Shown here piece after piece: positions 29,343-40,000 of a stretch of DNA of 55,162 bases. Position 1 is the stretch's first letter. The number at the start of each line of letters is the position of its first letter. The translations under genes and the position numbers were made by a program. The DNA comes from a virus, in the IMG/VR virus record IMGVR_UViG_3300015245_000009, positions 1 to 55,162 of that record; one strand, written 5' to 3'. The notes below the pieces were generated by a model. The model ran no database searches and had not been told where the DNA came from. It saw only the letters and a program-made list of their open reading frames with translations.

Positions 29343-30434
29343 ATGGCAACCTTAACCGCTCCCGCGCCGCTGGCAGGAGGACCGATCTCCTGCCCGGCGA
29401 ATATTCAGGAGACCAGAATCGCGTTCGGCTACAAGCCGCAGACGGACGTGCCGACGATCAACGCGCTTGCCGACATGTGGGCGCTGACCAAGGTGAATCC
29501 GGCCCTGTCGGTGGTCAATCCGGTCAACGAAACCAACGCGCTCGATATCGGCAAGGGTAACGAGTTCCCCAGCCAGACGTTCCCGTCGCATCAGGACACC
29601 AGCGTGGCTCTCGAAAAGTACGTCTCGAGTGAGTTCCTCGCCTGGCTGTTCTGTTTCACAACCGGCCAAGCCACCAAGACCGTGGCCGGAACCGGCTTCG
29701 CCTATGCGGCCGTGCCCAACGATCCCGCGGTTACCTGCATCAATCTGCCGTGCTTCACCTGGGACGAGCAGATCCGGCCTTCCCCGAATTCGGTAGTAGA
29801 CCGGGCGCTGATCGGCTGTGTGGTGGGCGACTGGGCGCTGACCATGTCCAGCGGGCCGGGGCGCGCCAACTGCCGGGTGGCCTGCACGCTTCCCGGGTCG
29901 GGGCGCGTGCAGAGTCCCGGCCTGTCGCCGCTGCCCGCGCTCACGCCGGAGCACTTCCTGAACGCCTCGGGTGCTTTCATTACCATCAACGGCATTGATT
30001 ACGTGCTTCAGCAGACCTTCATGAGCCTGGAGTTTCGCTACAACAACAACGTGCGGCTCGACACCGGGCTATATCCCGGCTCGGGCACCCAAAACGGTTT
30101 CGGCGTGCGAGGCCGCATGGAATACGGCGTCCGCGAAATGAGTTTGAATTTCGTGGCCCGCGCGCAGAAAGGCAGCATAGAGTACAACAACTTGATCAAT
30201 CAGGTGGAAGGGCCGGTGAGCTTCGGGGTGAAGGGGGCGCTAATCGACACCACCTTCTACCACAATTTCACGATCTCGATGCCGCGCACCATCATGCAGG
30301 CGGTGGTCAATGGCGACGACGCCAACATCGTCACCGTGCAGTGCGGGGTCACGGCGCTGCAACCGACCGACGGGATCACGCCCATCATCACCATGAGCGC
30401 CACCACCACGAAGGACGGAATCCTGGGGCTATGA
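29343..30434 (+). CDS. Major tail tube protein
   Basis: 363 aa. Beta-rich with SSEFLAWLFCFTTGQ, an MSLEFRYNNNVRLDTGLYPG segment and MEYGVREMSLNFVARAQ, typical of long tail-tube proteins. Hexameric rings form the DNA channel. ATG 29343 lies 13 bases after GGAGG; an in-frame TTG at 29325 is less likely. Confidence 0.82.
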   Translation: MATLTAPAPLAGGPISCPANIQETRIAFGYKPQTDVPTINALADMWALTKVNPALSVVNPVNETNALDIGKGNEFPSQTFPSHQDTSVALEKYVSSEFLAWLFCFTTGQATKTVAGTGFAYAAVPNDPAVTCINLPCFTWDEQIRPSPNSVVDRALIGCVVGDWALTMSSGPGRANCRVACTLPGSGRVQSPGLSPLPALTPEHFLNASGAFITINGIDYVLQQTFMSLEFRYNNNVRLDTGLYPGSGTQNGFGVRGRMEYGVREMSLNFVARAQKGSIEYNNLINQVEGPVSFGVKGALIDTTFYHNFTISMPRTIMQAVVNGDDANIVTVQCGVTALQPTDGITPIITMSATTTKDGILGL

Positions 30435-30436
30435 GG

Positions 30437-31027
30437 CTAGAAGGGAAATTCGTCCCAATGAAAGTCGAGGGTCACGTTCGCCGCCTCAAAGTAGTGCGCT
30501 TGAATGCGTACCCGCTTTGCAGTCTGCAATTGAGCGATCAATTCCGATTGCCCGGTCCAGGCCGCGTTGGTCTGGTCATCGAATCGGAGCATCGTGAAAT
30601 TCTGGACCGGCCCTTCATCGAAGCGAACGCGCAAAGGGCACACTATGCCGTAGCTTTTCCAATCCCCAATGAACTGGCCACGCTCCAGATGCAGGGACAA
30701 GATAAAGAGGCCCGGTTTCTCTTCGCTCACTCGCAATGTGCCATGCTGCGGCCCGTTGTAAGGGAAAGGAAACTCGACAAGATTGGTAGACCGCAGCGTG
30801 GCGAACCGCTGTTCGGTCCCATCCAGATCGTCGCGGGCGCCCCCGTGTTTCCACTGCTCCGGTTCTGGCTGCGCAGCCTCTTGATCCGGTTCCTTGGCAG
30901 CGGGCAGAGGAGCGGCGGGAACAGGAACCATAGCCGCTCGGCCGGAGTTGTAGGCAGTTGGGCGCTCCAGCCGGAACCAGTAACCCGCGCCTGCGGCGAT
31001 CAGGACAATAAATATGAATCTGTGCAT
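30437..31027 (-). CDS. Reverse-strand moron: membrane-anchored protein
   Basis: 196 aa. Residues 3-17 (RFIFIVLIAAGAGYW) form one N-terminal membrane segment or uncleaved signal; the following 50 residues are Pro/Ala-rich, and the C-terminal 120 form a beta domain (VEFPFPYNGPQHGTLRVS, VRFDDG-like VRFDEGPVQNFT). Such a domain occurs in unassigned phage lipoprotein or envelope proteins. It sits reversed between tail genes, with a TACAAT 9 bases upstream and the repeat element just before, as a moron would. Superinfection exclusion is one possibility. Confidence 0.75.
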   Translation of the reverse strand: MHRFIFIVLIAAGAGYWFRLERPTAYNSGRAAMVPVPAAPLPAAKEPDQEAAQPEPEQWKHGGARDDLDGTEQRFATLRSTNLVEFPFPYNGPQHGTLRVSEEKPGLFILSLHLERGQFIGDWKSYGIVCPLRVRFDEGPVQNFTMLRFDDQTNAAWTGQSELIAQLQTAKRVRIQAHYFEAANVTLDFHWDEFPF

Positions 31028-31107
31028 ACCAGTACCATTGTACCGGAATACGCTAAGTGCAGCCGGATGAAGGGGATACGCCGATGCAAAACGCAATCTG
31101 CAAAAAT

Positions 31108-31140
31108 GGAAGGCGCGGTGGGTTATTTCTCGCGCCTTCC
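31108..31140 (-). terminator. Perfect 10-bp hairpin with T-run on the reverse strand
   Basis: GGAAGGCGCG (31108-31117) pairs with CGCGCCTTCC (31131-31140). Read leftwards a five-T run follows after one base. It would end transcripts coming out of the repeat at 31144-31246 before the moron, producing a short RNA. Confidence 0.65.
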
Positions 31141-31143
31141 TGT

Positions 31144-31246
31144 GTGCCATTGGCACCCTCGCCTTGCCGCACCGCGCCAAACCCAGCCATGGCTAGCCAT
31201 GCCCAGCCGTGCCGAGCCTTGCCACGCCAGGCCCAGCCAAGCCCTA
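31144..31246 (-). repeat. GGYNN array with palindrome cap, reversed copy
   Basis: On the reverse strand about 17 pentamers GGYNN run from 31246 down and close with GGCGAGGGTGCCAATGGCAC; the palindrome is 31144-31156. It is in the same orientation relative to the moron as the copies at 53-55 kb are to their genes. Confidence 0.85.
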
Positions 31247-31268
31247 ATGGACTTCACAATTATAGAGG

Positions 31269-31877
31269 ATGAAATCGATGTTTGATACCGCTGCAACCAT
31301 TACCATCGGGCTGCGCGTGGCTGGCGCAGGGAAGACCGACATTACCGTGCGCTGGCCTTCCGACGAGGAATGGGCCATGCACCGCAAGCGCAGCAAGTTG
31401 ATGATGCGCCAGATGGGCCGGGGCGCTTCGGAAATGGAGACCGACTCCAGCGCTGCCGACCAGAAGATGTATGAAGCCATCAAGCTCAACGGCGCGCCTC
31501 CCTTGACTGCGGGTGAAGCCACGACCATTATCCAGGCCATTGGCAAGTGCGACGTGCTGCGGGTGGATCTAGGTGCGGACGAGGCGGAGGCCGAGCTGCA
31601 AATCCTGACGGGCCGGGTGACGCACACCGTGCGCATCCCGACCCTCGACGAGGTGCGCAAGCTGCACCGTACGACGCGCTACCTAAACCTACCGTACAAC
31701 TGCCAGGAGGTCCGCACCAGCATGGAAGCGGCGGCGGCGCTGTGGGATGCCTGCGGCGGGAAAGCGGACGGGTACGCCGGCGCGGTGCCGATTCTCCACA
31801 AGGATTCGGTGATCCGCCAGGTCATTATCGAAATCGAGCGGGAAACAGCGGCGAGTTATGGCGAAGAAAATTTTTAG
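31269..31877 (+). CDS. Tail assembly chaperone (gpG-like)
   Basis: 202 aa, helical and charged (EEWAMHRKRSKLMMRQMGRG, EATTIIQAIGKCDVLRVDLG). It precedes the tape measure. The last codons GAA AAT TTT TAG contain a slippery heptamer at which a fraction of ribosomes should shift to the -1 frame to give the GT-like form. ATG 31278 is an alternative start. Confidence 0.82.
   Translation: MKSMFDTAATITIGLRVAGAGKTDITVRWPSDEEWAMHRKRSKLMMRQMGRGASEMETDSSAADQKMYEAIKLNGAPPLTAGEATTIIQAIGKCDVLRVDLGADEAEAELQILTGRVTHTVRIPTLDEVRKLHRTTRYLNLPYNCQEVRTSMEAAAALWDACGGKADGYAGAVPILHKDSVIRQVIIEIERETAASYGEENF
31868..31874 (+). promoter_or_regulatory. -1 frameshift slippery site A AAT TTT
   Basis: The heptamer is in the X XXY YYZ phase for the gpG frame, one codon before its stop. 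After slipping, reading continues TTA GCG GGC through 32236, adding 120 residues. Confidence 0.85.
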
Positions 31878-32236
31878 CGGGCGGGGGTTGGCCGGCTCAA
31901 CCTTCGCCGAGGTTTATCCTCCACCGAATGCTCCGCCGCGACCAACTGTGCCCCGGTTCTGGCGAATGCCCCGAGGCACTGATGCGCGATCCTTTCGCGG
32001 ACGCCAACTCCCCGCCGTGCGACGAATGCCCGCTGGCGCTGCTGGACGAATATCTAGCGACCCCAGCAGGCCGGTTGATAGGCCTCACCATCGACCTGGA
32101 TTTCGCAATGCAAGCGGGGGTGACCGTTAGCCTCCAAGACATCACCTACCCGGAGTTTTTGTTGCTCCGCTTCCTGAGCGAGGAGCGGAACCGCTTCCAC
32201 GCGGAAGCGGCGGAGAGGGCGGCGCGTGGCCAGTAA
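31874..32236 (+). CDS. Frameshift extension of the tail chaperone (T domain)
   Basis: 120 residues in the -1 frame (LAGGGWPAQPSPRFILHRML, then CPGSGECPEALM and CDECPLALLDEYL), making a G-T fusion of about 322 aa. Separate translation from ATG 31928 is possible but has no good ribosome site. In lambda GT bridges the tube protein and tape measure during assembly. Four Cys in CPGSGEC and CDEC may bind a metal. Confidence 0.78.
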   Translation, partial: LAGGGWPAQPSPRFILHRMLRRDQLCPGSGECPEALMRDPFADANSPPCDECPLALLDEYLATPAGRLIGLTIDLDFAMQAGVTVSLQDITYPEFLLLRFLSEERNRFHAEAAERAARGQ

Positions 32237-35200
32237 CACGATTTACCTCCAAGTCGATTTCAACAGCGAGACCGCGCAGCAGAACGTCAACGCCCTCAAT
32301 CAGTCGATTGCCACGACCGGCCCCACCGCAGAGAAAAGTTCCAAACAGGCCACCGCTGGCTTCCAGTCCATCGGCGTCTCGATTCAGAGCGTCAACCGGG
32401 AGTTCTCGCAGCTGACCTCTGCCCTGGCAGGACTGGGGATCGCGCGCGTGATCGCCGGCATGGTGCAGATGTCTGCCGAGTTGAGCCGCACGCAGTTGGC
32501 TATGCAGTCGTTCACGGGGAGCGCGGCAGAGGCTAACAAGGTCTTCGAGCAGGTGCGCGCGATCGCGGCGACCAGCCCGTTCCGGTTCAAGGATCTGGAA
32601 GAGACGGCGCGCCAGTTGCTCGGCTTCGGCATGGCCGCCAAAAACGTGCCCGACACGCTGCGCGTGATCACCGACCAGGTGGGCCGCATGGGCGGCTCGA
32701 TTGAGAACGTCAACAACGTGGTGCGCCTCTTCGGTCGCATCATGGAAAAGGATTTCGTCGGAGCAATGGACCTGATGCGGGCGCTGCCGCAGCAGGGCGT
32801 GCAGGTGATGACCGCGCTGCGCGAGGCCATGTCGAAGCAGCTGGGCCGCGCCATCGACGTGGAGGGAGTTCGGGACGCGATTAAGGAAGGCATTCTGGAC
32901 CCGCTGCAAACCATCCGCGTGGTGCTCGACTCCATGCGGAAGGCCGGCGGCTTCGGTGCTTCGCTGGCCGACGCCGCGCTGGCGTTCAAGAATATGGCCG
33001 ACGCGGCTCAGAACGCGGTCAGCCAGCTGTTCGGGCCACAGGGCTTTGGACCGGCGCTTAGGAAGTTGGGCACTGAGATCGGCAACCTGCTGGCGCCGCT
33101 CGGCGGTCTGCTCGACTATCTGATGAAACTGCCGGATCCCACGAAGCTGGTGATCCTCCAAGTCTTGGCTGGGGCGGCGGCGGTCGCGGCCCTTGGCACT
33201 GCGCTCGCCATTGTCACTAGTCTAGCCAGCCCGCTGCTCAGTCTCACCGCGGCGATTTTCAAGTTCACGGTGGGACTGGCGACCATGAACCCGCAACTGG
33301 CCATTACGGTGGTGTTGCTCGGCACGTTGGCCTTTGCCGCCTATAAGCTGATCCCGCAATTCCAAGGGATGGTGGATACCCTGGTCGGCGGGGTGGCCGG
33401 CAAGATTAAAACGGCCCTGACCGGCCTGGCGGAACAGGGCAAGAAGTTCATGGCCGGGATTTTCAAGGGCGGGGGCCAGATCGAACCGGGCGATATCCTC
33501 GACACCGCCAAGCTGTTCGAGAAACTCCGTCTGGAGGAACAGAAACACGCTGATGCGGCGCAGCGCAGTTTACTCGAAGCGCTGGCCTCGCCGGTCGAGG
33601 CGGTGCGCCTGAAATACGCGACCCTCTTCAGCGAACTGGAGGAAAAGATCAAACTCCTTCCGCAGGCCCAGCAGCAGGCACTGCGCGCCATCCTGGTCGG
33701 TGCCGAAGTGACCGAGACGGCGGGGGCGAAATTCAAGGAGCAGAAAAAGCAGGAGGACGAATTCACCCGCTATCAGGTGGAGCGCGCCAAGGGAGCGGCC
33801 GACGCGCAGGTGGCCTACATCGAGGCGCAGGACGCTCAGGATCTGCGCAGCAAGGTGCGCAACATCGACCGCATCACCCAGATCCGCATGGACGCCGCGA
33901 AGCAGGTTGCGGACATCGAAAACAACAACCTGGAGGATCAATTCCACCGCTTCGAGAAGATGGCCAACGACTACCGCAAGCAGTTCGCCGCAGCGGGCGT
34001 GGACGTGGACAAGATGATCGAGGCCCACCGCAAAGAAACCGACGATAAGGAAGCGGCGGTGACCAGGAAGCAATTCGACGAGGGGCAGAAATACCGGCTG
34101 GAAGGGTGGAAGAAGGCTAACGATCTGATCATCGAAGACCAGAAGCGGGTGTACGACGCCTTCAAGGATCAGTTCAGCCAACTGTTCGACGTGTTCACCG
34201 ATAAGACCAAGAGCCTCGGTCAGGCACTGGGGGACTTCTTCAAAAAACTGGTGCTGGGCGAGGCCAAGGAGCTATTCGCCAGCCAACTGGCAGGGGTGGC
34301 CACCGCAGCGGCAGGTTATGGGCAGCCGCAGGAAAGCTTGGGCAGGGGTGGGCAGGGGATCCTGGGAACCCTGCTGCGTCGCGGGATGCCGCCGCGGCCA
34401 CCCCTGCCGCCGCCAGACGTGCAGCAGATCAACGCGACGCAGAGCGACATCTCGTTCCCGGTAGCCAGCGCGTTTCAGAACAGCACGCACAGCTACGAGA
34501 TCGCTACCAACGCCTACTCCGACGCCACCATCCGTTTCGCGGAGGCGGTCAACAACTTCGCCGGCGCCACCGTGCAGCATGAGGGCAGCGCCGACCGCAT
34601 GGCGGATACCACCACCACCATGAAGGAGGCCTTTCAGACAGCCAGCGGGGCCACCGGCGTGCCGCAGACTCTCTTGCGGGCCGTGGCGCAAGCCGAGTCC
34701 AGTATGAGACCGGGGGCCGTCTCGTCCGCAGGCGCAATGGGCCTCATGCAGTTGATGCCCGGGACGGCCCGCGAACACGGCGTGACCGACGTGTTCAATG
34801 TCGGGCAAAACGTGATGGGCGGCGCACAACACCTGCAGGAGATGCTCACCCGCTACCACGGCAATGTGCCGCTGGCGCTGGCGGCTTACAACATGGGCGC
34901 GCACGCTTTAGACCAACGGTTGGCTTCCGGTCGTGCGCTGCCCGCGGAGACTAAGGCCTACGTCGCCCGCATCACGCAGCTGATGGCAGCGGCACCCGAA
35001 GCGGCTGGTGGCGGTGGCGCCGATCTCCTTCCTGGCGGTGAGGACGCCCGCTATCTCGCGGCCACTGGCGGCGGGGGCGCTCCCGCGGTTACGATGGCTC
35101 AACTGGCAGCGTTGCCGCAGCGCGCCCAGCCACTGTTTCTGCCAGGTGTGCCCAGCTTTCAGGCGGAAGGCGCGGGAGCCGTCACCGGGCCCAGCGTGGC

Positions 35201-36386
35201 GGAACTGGCCAACCTGCCGATGGGTCTCACGGCACTGCAAAGGTTGAGTCCGTCCCTCTTGCCCCTGCTAACCGGCGCGTTGAAGGCGGGAGGAGCCACC
35301 ACGGGCGCGGGCGGAGTGAATCTGGCGGGTCTGAACATACAGAATCTCTCGAAGCTCGGGCAGTTCTTCGGCATCTACGGCAAGGGAGTCACGTCGGCCG
35401 GCAGCATCCTGACCTCCCCGGCAGCGGGCACGCTGGCGCTAATGGCAGGCATGGGACTGGCCAGCAAAGGGTTGCAGCAGCACTACGCACCCGCGACGGT
35501 GGCGGGCGGCGCGCTGGCGGGCGCGGGGATGTTTCTGACCAATCCGAGTATGATCGCGCGCGCCAGTGAGATGCCCGGCGGGGTCGGCCTTGGCATCGGC
35601 GCGGCGGCGGCGACCGGCGCAGGCCTGGGGTTGTTCGCCAGCGGGTTCCAGCGCGGCGGCGGCACTGGCCTCGCAATGGATATCGGCGGCGGCGCACTGG
35701 CGGGCGCGGGCATCGGCACCATGATCCTGCCCGGACTCGGCACCGCCATCGGCGCGGCTATCGGAGCCGGGGTGGGCGCGATCACAGGCATTGTGCGCCT
35801 GTTCGTGCATACCGAGCAAGAGCGGATCCGCACCGGCATCAAGCAGGTCTACGGCATCGACATCTCCAACCGCCAGATCCTCACCCAGATCCAGCAGATC
35901 GTGGATCAGAAGTACGGCGGCAGCGTGACGATCGGTATCCGGTCCCAGGACGTGCAAGACATCGTGCGGCTGTATGCCCTCTCGACCGGGCAAGCGGCGA
36001 ACCTGCCGCGGCCCATGTATGCCGCCACCATCGCGCAGTCGCAGGCGGGAGGCCTCGCCACCCAGCCGGTCTATCAGGGCGGCGTGCTGGTGCAGAATCC
36101 CTACACCGGCCCGACCACCTACCAATACCAGACCGCCGTCACCGCCGCGCAGGGGCTGATGGCGGGCACCAGCCAGGGCGTGCCGGGAGCCGGCGGGCAG
36201 GTGAGCAGTATTTTCATGCAGCTGAATCCGCAGCAGGCCAACGATCTATTCACGGGCCGGGTGGTACAGGCGGTGCAGCAGAACCCCGCGGCGGTTGCTT
36301 CCGCCAACGCTTCCGCCACCCGGGCGGGAGACAGCCGGGTGTCGCAAGCCTCGAACATGTTGGAGCCGTTGACGAGTTTAAGTTGA
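32226..36386 (+). CDS. Tape measure protein with lytic transglycosylase domain
   Basis: 1386 aa. N-terminal tape-measure domain (SRTQLAMQSFTGSAAEANKV), hydrophobic spans near 315-375, long coiled coil about 430-670, then an SLT transglycosylase domain at about 810-918 with catalytic Glu824 (AQAESSMRPGAVSSAGAMGL, MQLMPGTAREHG). Gly/Ala-rich hydrophobic segments at about 1050-1190 may insert into membrane. It sets tail length (about 0.15 nm per residue suggests about 200 nm) and helps DNA cross the cell wall. GTG start overlaps the T domain by 11 bases. Confidence 0.93.
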   Translation: MASNTIYLQVDFNSETAQQNVNALNQSIATTGPTAEKSSKQATAGFQSIGVSIQSVNREFSQLTSALAGLGIARVIAGMVQMSAELSRTQLAMQSFTGSAAEANKVFEQVRAIAATSPFRFKDLEETARQLLGFGMAAKNVPDTLRVITDQVGRMGGSIENVNNVVRLFGRIMEKDFVGAMDLMRALPQQGVQVMTALREAMSKQLGRAIDVEGVRDAIKEGILDPLQTIRVVLDSMRKAGGFGASLADAALAFKNMADAAQNAVSQLFGPQGFGPALRKLGTEIGNLLAPLGGLLDYLMKLPDPTKLVILQVLAGAAAVAALGTALAIVTSLASPLLSLTAAIFKFTVGLATMNPQLAITVVLLGTLAFAAYKLIPQFQGMVDTLVGGVAGKIKTALTGLAEQGKKFMAGIFKGGGQIEPGDILDTAKLFEKLRLEEQKHADAAQRSLLEALASPVEAVRLKYATLFSELEEKIKLLPQAQQQALRAILVGAEVTETAGAKFKEQKKQEDEFTRYQVERAKGAADAQVAYIEAQDAQDLRSKVRNIDRITQIRMDAAKQVADIENNNLEDQFHRFEKMANDYRKQFAAAGVDVDKMIEAHRKETDDKEAAVTRKQFDEGQKYRLEGWKKANDLIIEDQKRVYDAFKDQFSQLFDVFTDKTKSLGQALGDFFKKLVLGEAKELFASQLAGVATAAAGYGQPQESLGRGGQGILGTLLRRGMPPRPPLPPPDVQQINATQSDISFPVASAFQNSTHSYEIATNAYSDATIRFAEAVNNFAGATVQHEGSADRMADTTTTMKEAFQTASGATGVPQTLLRAVAQAESSMRPGAVSSAGAMGLMQLMPGTAREHGVTDVFNVGQNVMGGAQHLQEMLTRYHGNVPLALAAYNMGAHALDQRLASGRALPAETKAYVARITQLMAAAPEAAGGGGADLLPGGEDARYLAATGGGGAPAVTMAQLAALPQRAQPLFLPGVPSFQAEGAGAVTGPSVAELANLPMGLTALQRLSPSLLPLLTGALKAGGATTGAGGVNLAGLNIQNLSKLGQFFGIYGKGVTSAGSILTSPAAGTLALMAGMGLASKGLQQHYAPATVAGGALAGAGMFLTNPSMIARASEMPGGVGLGIGAAAATGAGLGLFASGFQRGGGTGLAMDIGGGALAGAGIGTMILPGLGTAIGAAIGAGVGAITGIVRLFVHTEQERIRTGIKQVYGIDISNRQILTQIQQIVDQKYGGSVTIGIRSQDVQDIVRLYALSTGQAANLPRPMYAATIAQSQAGGLATQPVYQGGVLVQNPYTGPTTYQYQTAVTAAQGLMAGTSQGVPGAGGQVSSIFMQLNPQQANDLFTGRVVQAVQQNPAAVASANASATRAGDSRVSQASNMLEPLTSLS

Positions 36387-36403
36387 GAAGGAGAAGCACC
36401 TAA

Positions 36404-36616
36404 GTGAAACCAACAATCGGCAGAATCGTGCTGTATAACCATCCGGGTAGCGCGGACGGCAGGTACCCGCCAACGCAATCCCCGGCCATCATTCAAAACG
36501 TTGCTGAAGACGGAACGGTACGTTTGTTCGTCTTCGGTCCCAAAGGCCAGCACATGGATGACGGACTGACGCAAGGCGACGGGCCTTGTCAGTGGAATTG
36601 GCCACCGAGAGTGTAG
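36404..36616 (+). CDS. Small conserved-type phage protein
   Basis: 70 aa (KPTIGRIVLYNHPGSADGRY, ...QGDGPCQWNWPPR). Small proteins beginning KPTIGRIV are frequent in phages; beta-barrel-like, role unknown. GAAGGAGAAG precedes the GTG by 8 bases. Confidence 0.75.
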   Translation: MKPTIGRIVLYNHPGSADGRYPPTQSPAIIQNVAEDGTVRLFVFGPKGQHMDDGLTQGDGPCQWNWPPRV

Positions 36617-36617
36617 G

Positions 36618-37013
36618 GTGCCGCAGAATCTCAATTCCGCCAACCCGCAGGGTGTGATGCCGAAGCAGCTGTGCCGGTCCTTTCAGGAGGAGTTGCGCCT
36701 GGAAGCGCTGCTGAACCAATACGCGGACGGCAGTAGCGACCGCAATGCGCTGGCACAGAACGTGCGGCACTTCTTCCGCTTGGTGCCCGGGGTGAACGGC
36801 GCCGACTGGGCCGCCCTGTGGCAGTTCTATATCCAGCACCAGGGTCCGGCTTTCTATTTTTACAACCTGCGCGAAACCGTGCCGCCGTTTAGCTACGACC
36901 CCAGCGGGCAAAACACCATCGGCCGCTACACGGTGGTCTTCGACGGCCAATGGTCGGACACCTACAACGTCGCGCGCACGGACGTCGCCCTGCAGCTGCG
37001 CGAGGTGGCCTGA
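36618..37013 (+). CDS. Minor tail protein
   Basis: 131 aa. LCRSFQEELRLEALLNQYAD, then a beta domain with GPAFYFYNLRETVPPFSYD and GRYTVVFDGQWSDTY resembling lambda gpM or phage distal-tail proteins. Overlaps the tail tip gene by one base (TGATG). Confidence 0.65.
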   Translation: MPQNLNSANPQGVMPKQLCRSFQEELRLEALLNQYADGSSDRNALAQNVRHFFRLVPGVNGADWAALWQFYIQHQGPAFYFYNLRETVPPFSYDPSGQNTIGRYTVVFDGQWSDTYNVARTDVALQLREVA

Positions 37014-40000
37014 TGGTCCGGGTCGAAGTCAGAGACAGCCTGGGGCCAGTGCCCATACCAAGCCCTCCGGTAATTTCCGCCTTCCCTCTTCGGCCCGACT
37101 TCGGCGGCGGCATCGACTACAATCCGGCGGTCGTGGTCCACACCTTCGATCAGCCAGGCCTGAAGACGGAGCAGCGGTTCCTGCTGACGCCGATGGGCGC
37201 GCGGCGCTTCAAGTTCGCCAAACACCATCTGTCGTGCCGGGAGTACGACGACCTCAAAGCCCACTTCGAGCAGGCGCAGGGCAGCTATGCGCAGTTCCCC
37301 TACACGGTGTGGGAGCCGGGGCCGGGGCACGGCGTGCCGCGTCCAACGCAGCCGGTGTATGCCACCGAGACAGTCACAGCCCGCTACGAGAATCCGAATC
37401 TGACCTTCGACTACATGGTGGCGCTGTTGATGAACGGCCCCGGCCTGAGCTTTCTCGAAGTCCCGCAGACCACCCCGCAATATTATTCGGCGCAGCGGTT
37501 GACCCGATTCCCCGACGCGACCTTGACCGCCGCCTTGCAAGTCCAGTTTCAGCAGATCATTCCGCTGATCACGGTGGTGCCGCGTTCGAATCCAACCGCG
37601 GCGGTTTATCTTTCCAACCAGCACTTCGCGCTCGACAGCCAGTCCTACCTGCCCAGGCTGCTCGACTGGTCCGGGATCTCGCAGAGTATCGGCGAAAATT
37701 CCGATTCCGCCAGCTTCACCTTCGGCAACGCAGACGGGGTGTGGCAGACCTACGTCAATCAGGTCAATCTGTACGCGGCTTCGGTTCAGGTCAGCCTCTA
37801 CCATGTGGGGAGCCGCTACATCCTGGACCTCTGGAAGGGTGCGCTGTTGAATTGGGGCTTCGACACCAGCGGGCGCTTCCAGGTGAACGCCGCCGACGGC
37901 GTGTTCAATCTGAGTCTGGCCTACCCGTCGCGCAAGATTCTGCGCACCTGCTGGAAGGTGTACAAAGGCCGCTGGTGCCCATCGACCGCGGATCCGGGGA
38001 CTTTCCCCGACTGTCCAAAGGACTACGACAGCTGCGTGGCGCGCGGCGTGCCGCATTCCTTCGGCGGGCTGGTGGTGCCGCCGCAGAGCGTGCATATCAA
38101 GGACAACTCGACCGGCGTGTTCGGCTTTGGCCGGTCCAGCATGACCTCGGTGACGGTGACGCAGGATACCGTCTACCAGCGTCCCTTGCAGGAGATATTC
38201 ACCGACACGCCGATGAACGTAACCGTGGACGTGGCGGCCGGCCGCGACGAGAGTGACTTCTATGCGGCGCTGGGCATTGTGGGCGAAGGCCCGATCTCGG
38301 CGTACAACGGCAACCTGATCTTGCAGACGCTGGACGGCCAGCCGCCGCAGGACCCCTTGCGCTTCAGCGGTTGGCGCGCCTTCACCGGCACCGATCCTTC
38401 GGGGCCATACGACTTCGTCGGCATCAGCCAGGCCAATCCGCTCACCGGCAAGTGGGCCAACCCGGACGGTTCTCCGTATGTCCCGGTTGGCTCCACGTAT
38501 GCGGGCGGGATCGCCCTGGCGGAGATCCGCCGCACCGACCAGAAGGGCTTGCAGCTCGCGCCCGTGGCCGACCGCGCCATGACGGTGAATGTGACAGGCG
38601 GAATCGGCGGCTGGGTGTGGAATGGGCCGGGGCAGCGCACCTGGTTGAACTCGCTGCACAACGCGGTGTGGGTGGCGGTGAACGTGTATCTGCGCGGCAT
38701 CGGGCTGCGCGTCGATCCGAGCAATGCCGCCCAAGTGCCCCCCTCGGTCATGGAGCAGTATGTGGACGTGGATCAGGCCGGGATCGCGGCGGCGATCTGC
38801 GACACCATGGTGCCCAAGATCATCGGCGCGGGGAACGAATTGCAATTCCCTTTCCGTGGCGTGCTCAAAGAGCAGAAGCCGCTGCGCGACTGGCTGCGCG
38901 AAATTCTGAACTGCTGCCTGGGCTACTTCACCTTCGTCAACGGCAAGCTCTGGATCGGCATCCGCTCCAACTCAAGTGTGCTCGCGGGCAATGCCTTCAC
39001 GCGAGCGAGCGTGCTTTTTAAGAGCCTGACCGCTTCGCCCTTGCAGCCGCAGTTCAACTGGCTGGTGGGAAATTTCGGGGACGAGGAGTTCGGCTGGCAG
39101 CTGAATAATGTCACCATCTACGACATCGACCACGCCAGCTTCCTGGGCACGCCCGACTCGCCCCAGTACCTCACCAACACCGTGAGCTTCGCGGGCGTCA
39201 GCAACAAGAGCCAGTGCGCCCGCGTCATCATCACCAAGCTGCGCGAGGAGATTGGCGGTCTGAAGAGTGGCAGCGGCCCGCACGGGACCGGCTCCGGCAT
39301 CGACGAGCAGATGAATGCGCGCAACTTCCAGTTCCGCACCACGGTGCTGGCGCTTGGGACGCTGGTGGGCGATATCGTCTCCATAGCCCACGACACCATG
39401 CCCAATAGCGGCTATGCCGAGGGCCGGGTGGCTAAGTGGACCCTAAACCCGGATTTGTCCATCGATATGCAGGCAACCTCGACCACCGAGGATATGTACG
39501 ATCTGGTGGTCGGTCCCAAACCGGAGGACGTATCCGCGCCCATGGTGCCGCCCGAGGTGCTGCAAGCGGCCACCGGCCTGGCGTGGATGCCCAACGAGGT
39601 GGCGCCCTCGGCCGGCGATCCGGTCTATCCGCCGTGGGAGCGCACCTTCGATCTCTGGCAGGAATACGAGATTTCGCGCGACGCGGTGTGGGAGCCGACC
39701 ATCTGGGTGCAAGGCGAGATGGCGATCAATCAGTTCGCCATTCTGAAGCAGCCGCGCATCCTGGAAATTGAGGTCCAAAGCGGCGGCAACCTGACCGGCC
39801 CGCTGACGGTTTACGCGGCGGTCACCCAGAAGAACGCGGGCGGGGAGCCGGCTGTGCCGTCGAATCTGACGGCCATCTACATCCCCACCGGAATGAGCAA
39901 TCAGAAGGTGACGCTTACGGTGGTGCCCGCCGTCGACGCCACCCTGACGGACTACGACGTCTGGGCCGGCCTTGACCGGCGGCGGATGGCCTGGCAATTC

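Noticed and set aside
37590-37604. GTTCGAATCC, like a tRNA T-arm
   Set aside because: It lies inside the tail tip gene and no acceptor or anticodon stem can be built around it.
36962-38845. 627-aa reverse-strand open frame under the tail tip gene
   Set aside because: A GC-rich shadow frame: the forward frame has clear domain matches and coupling with both neighbours.
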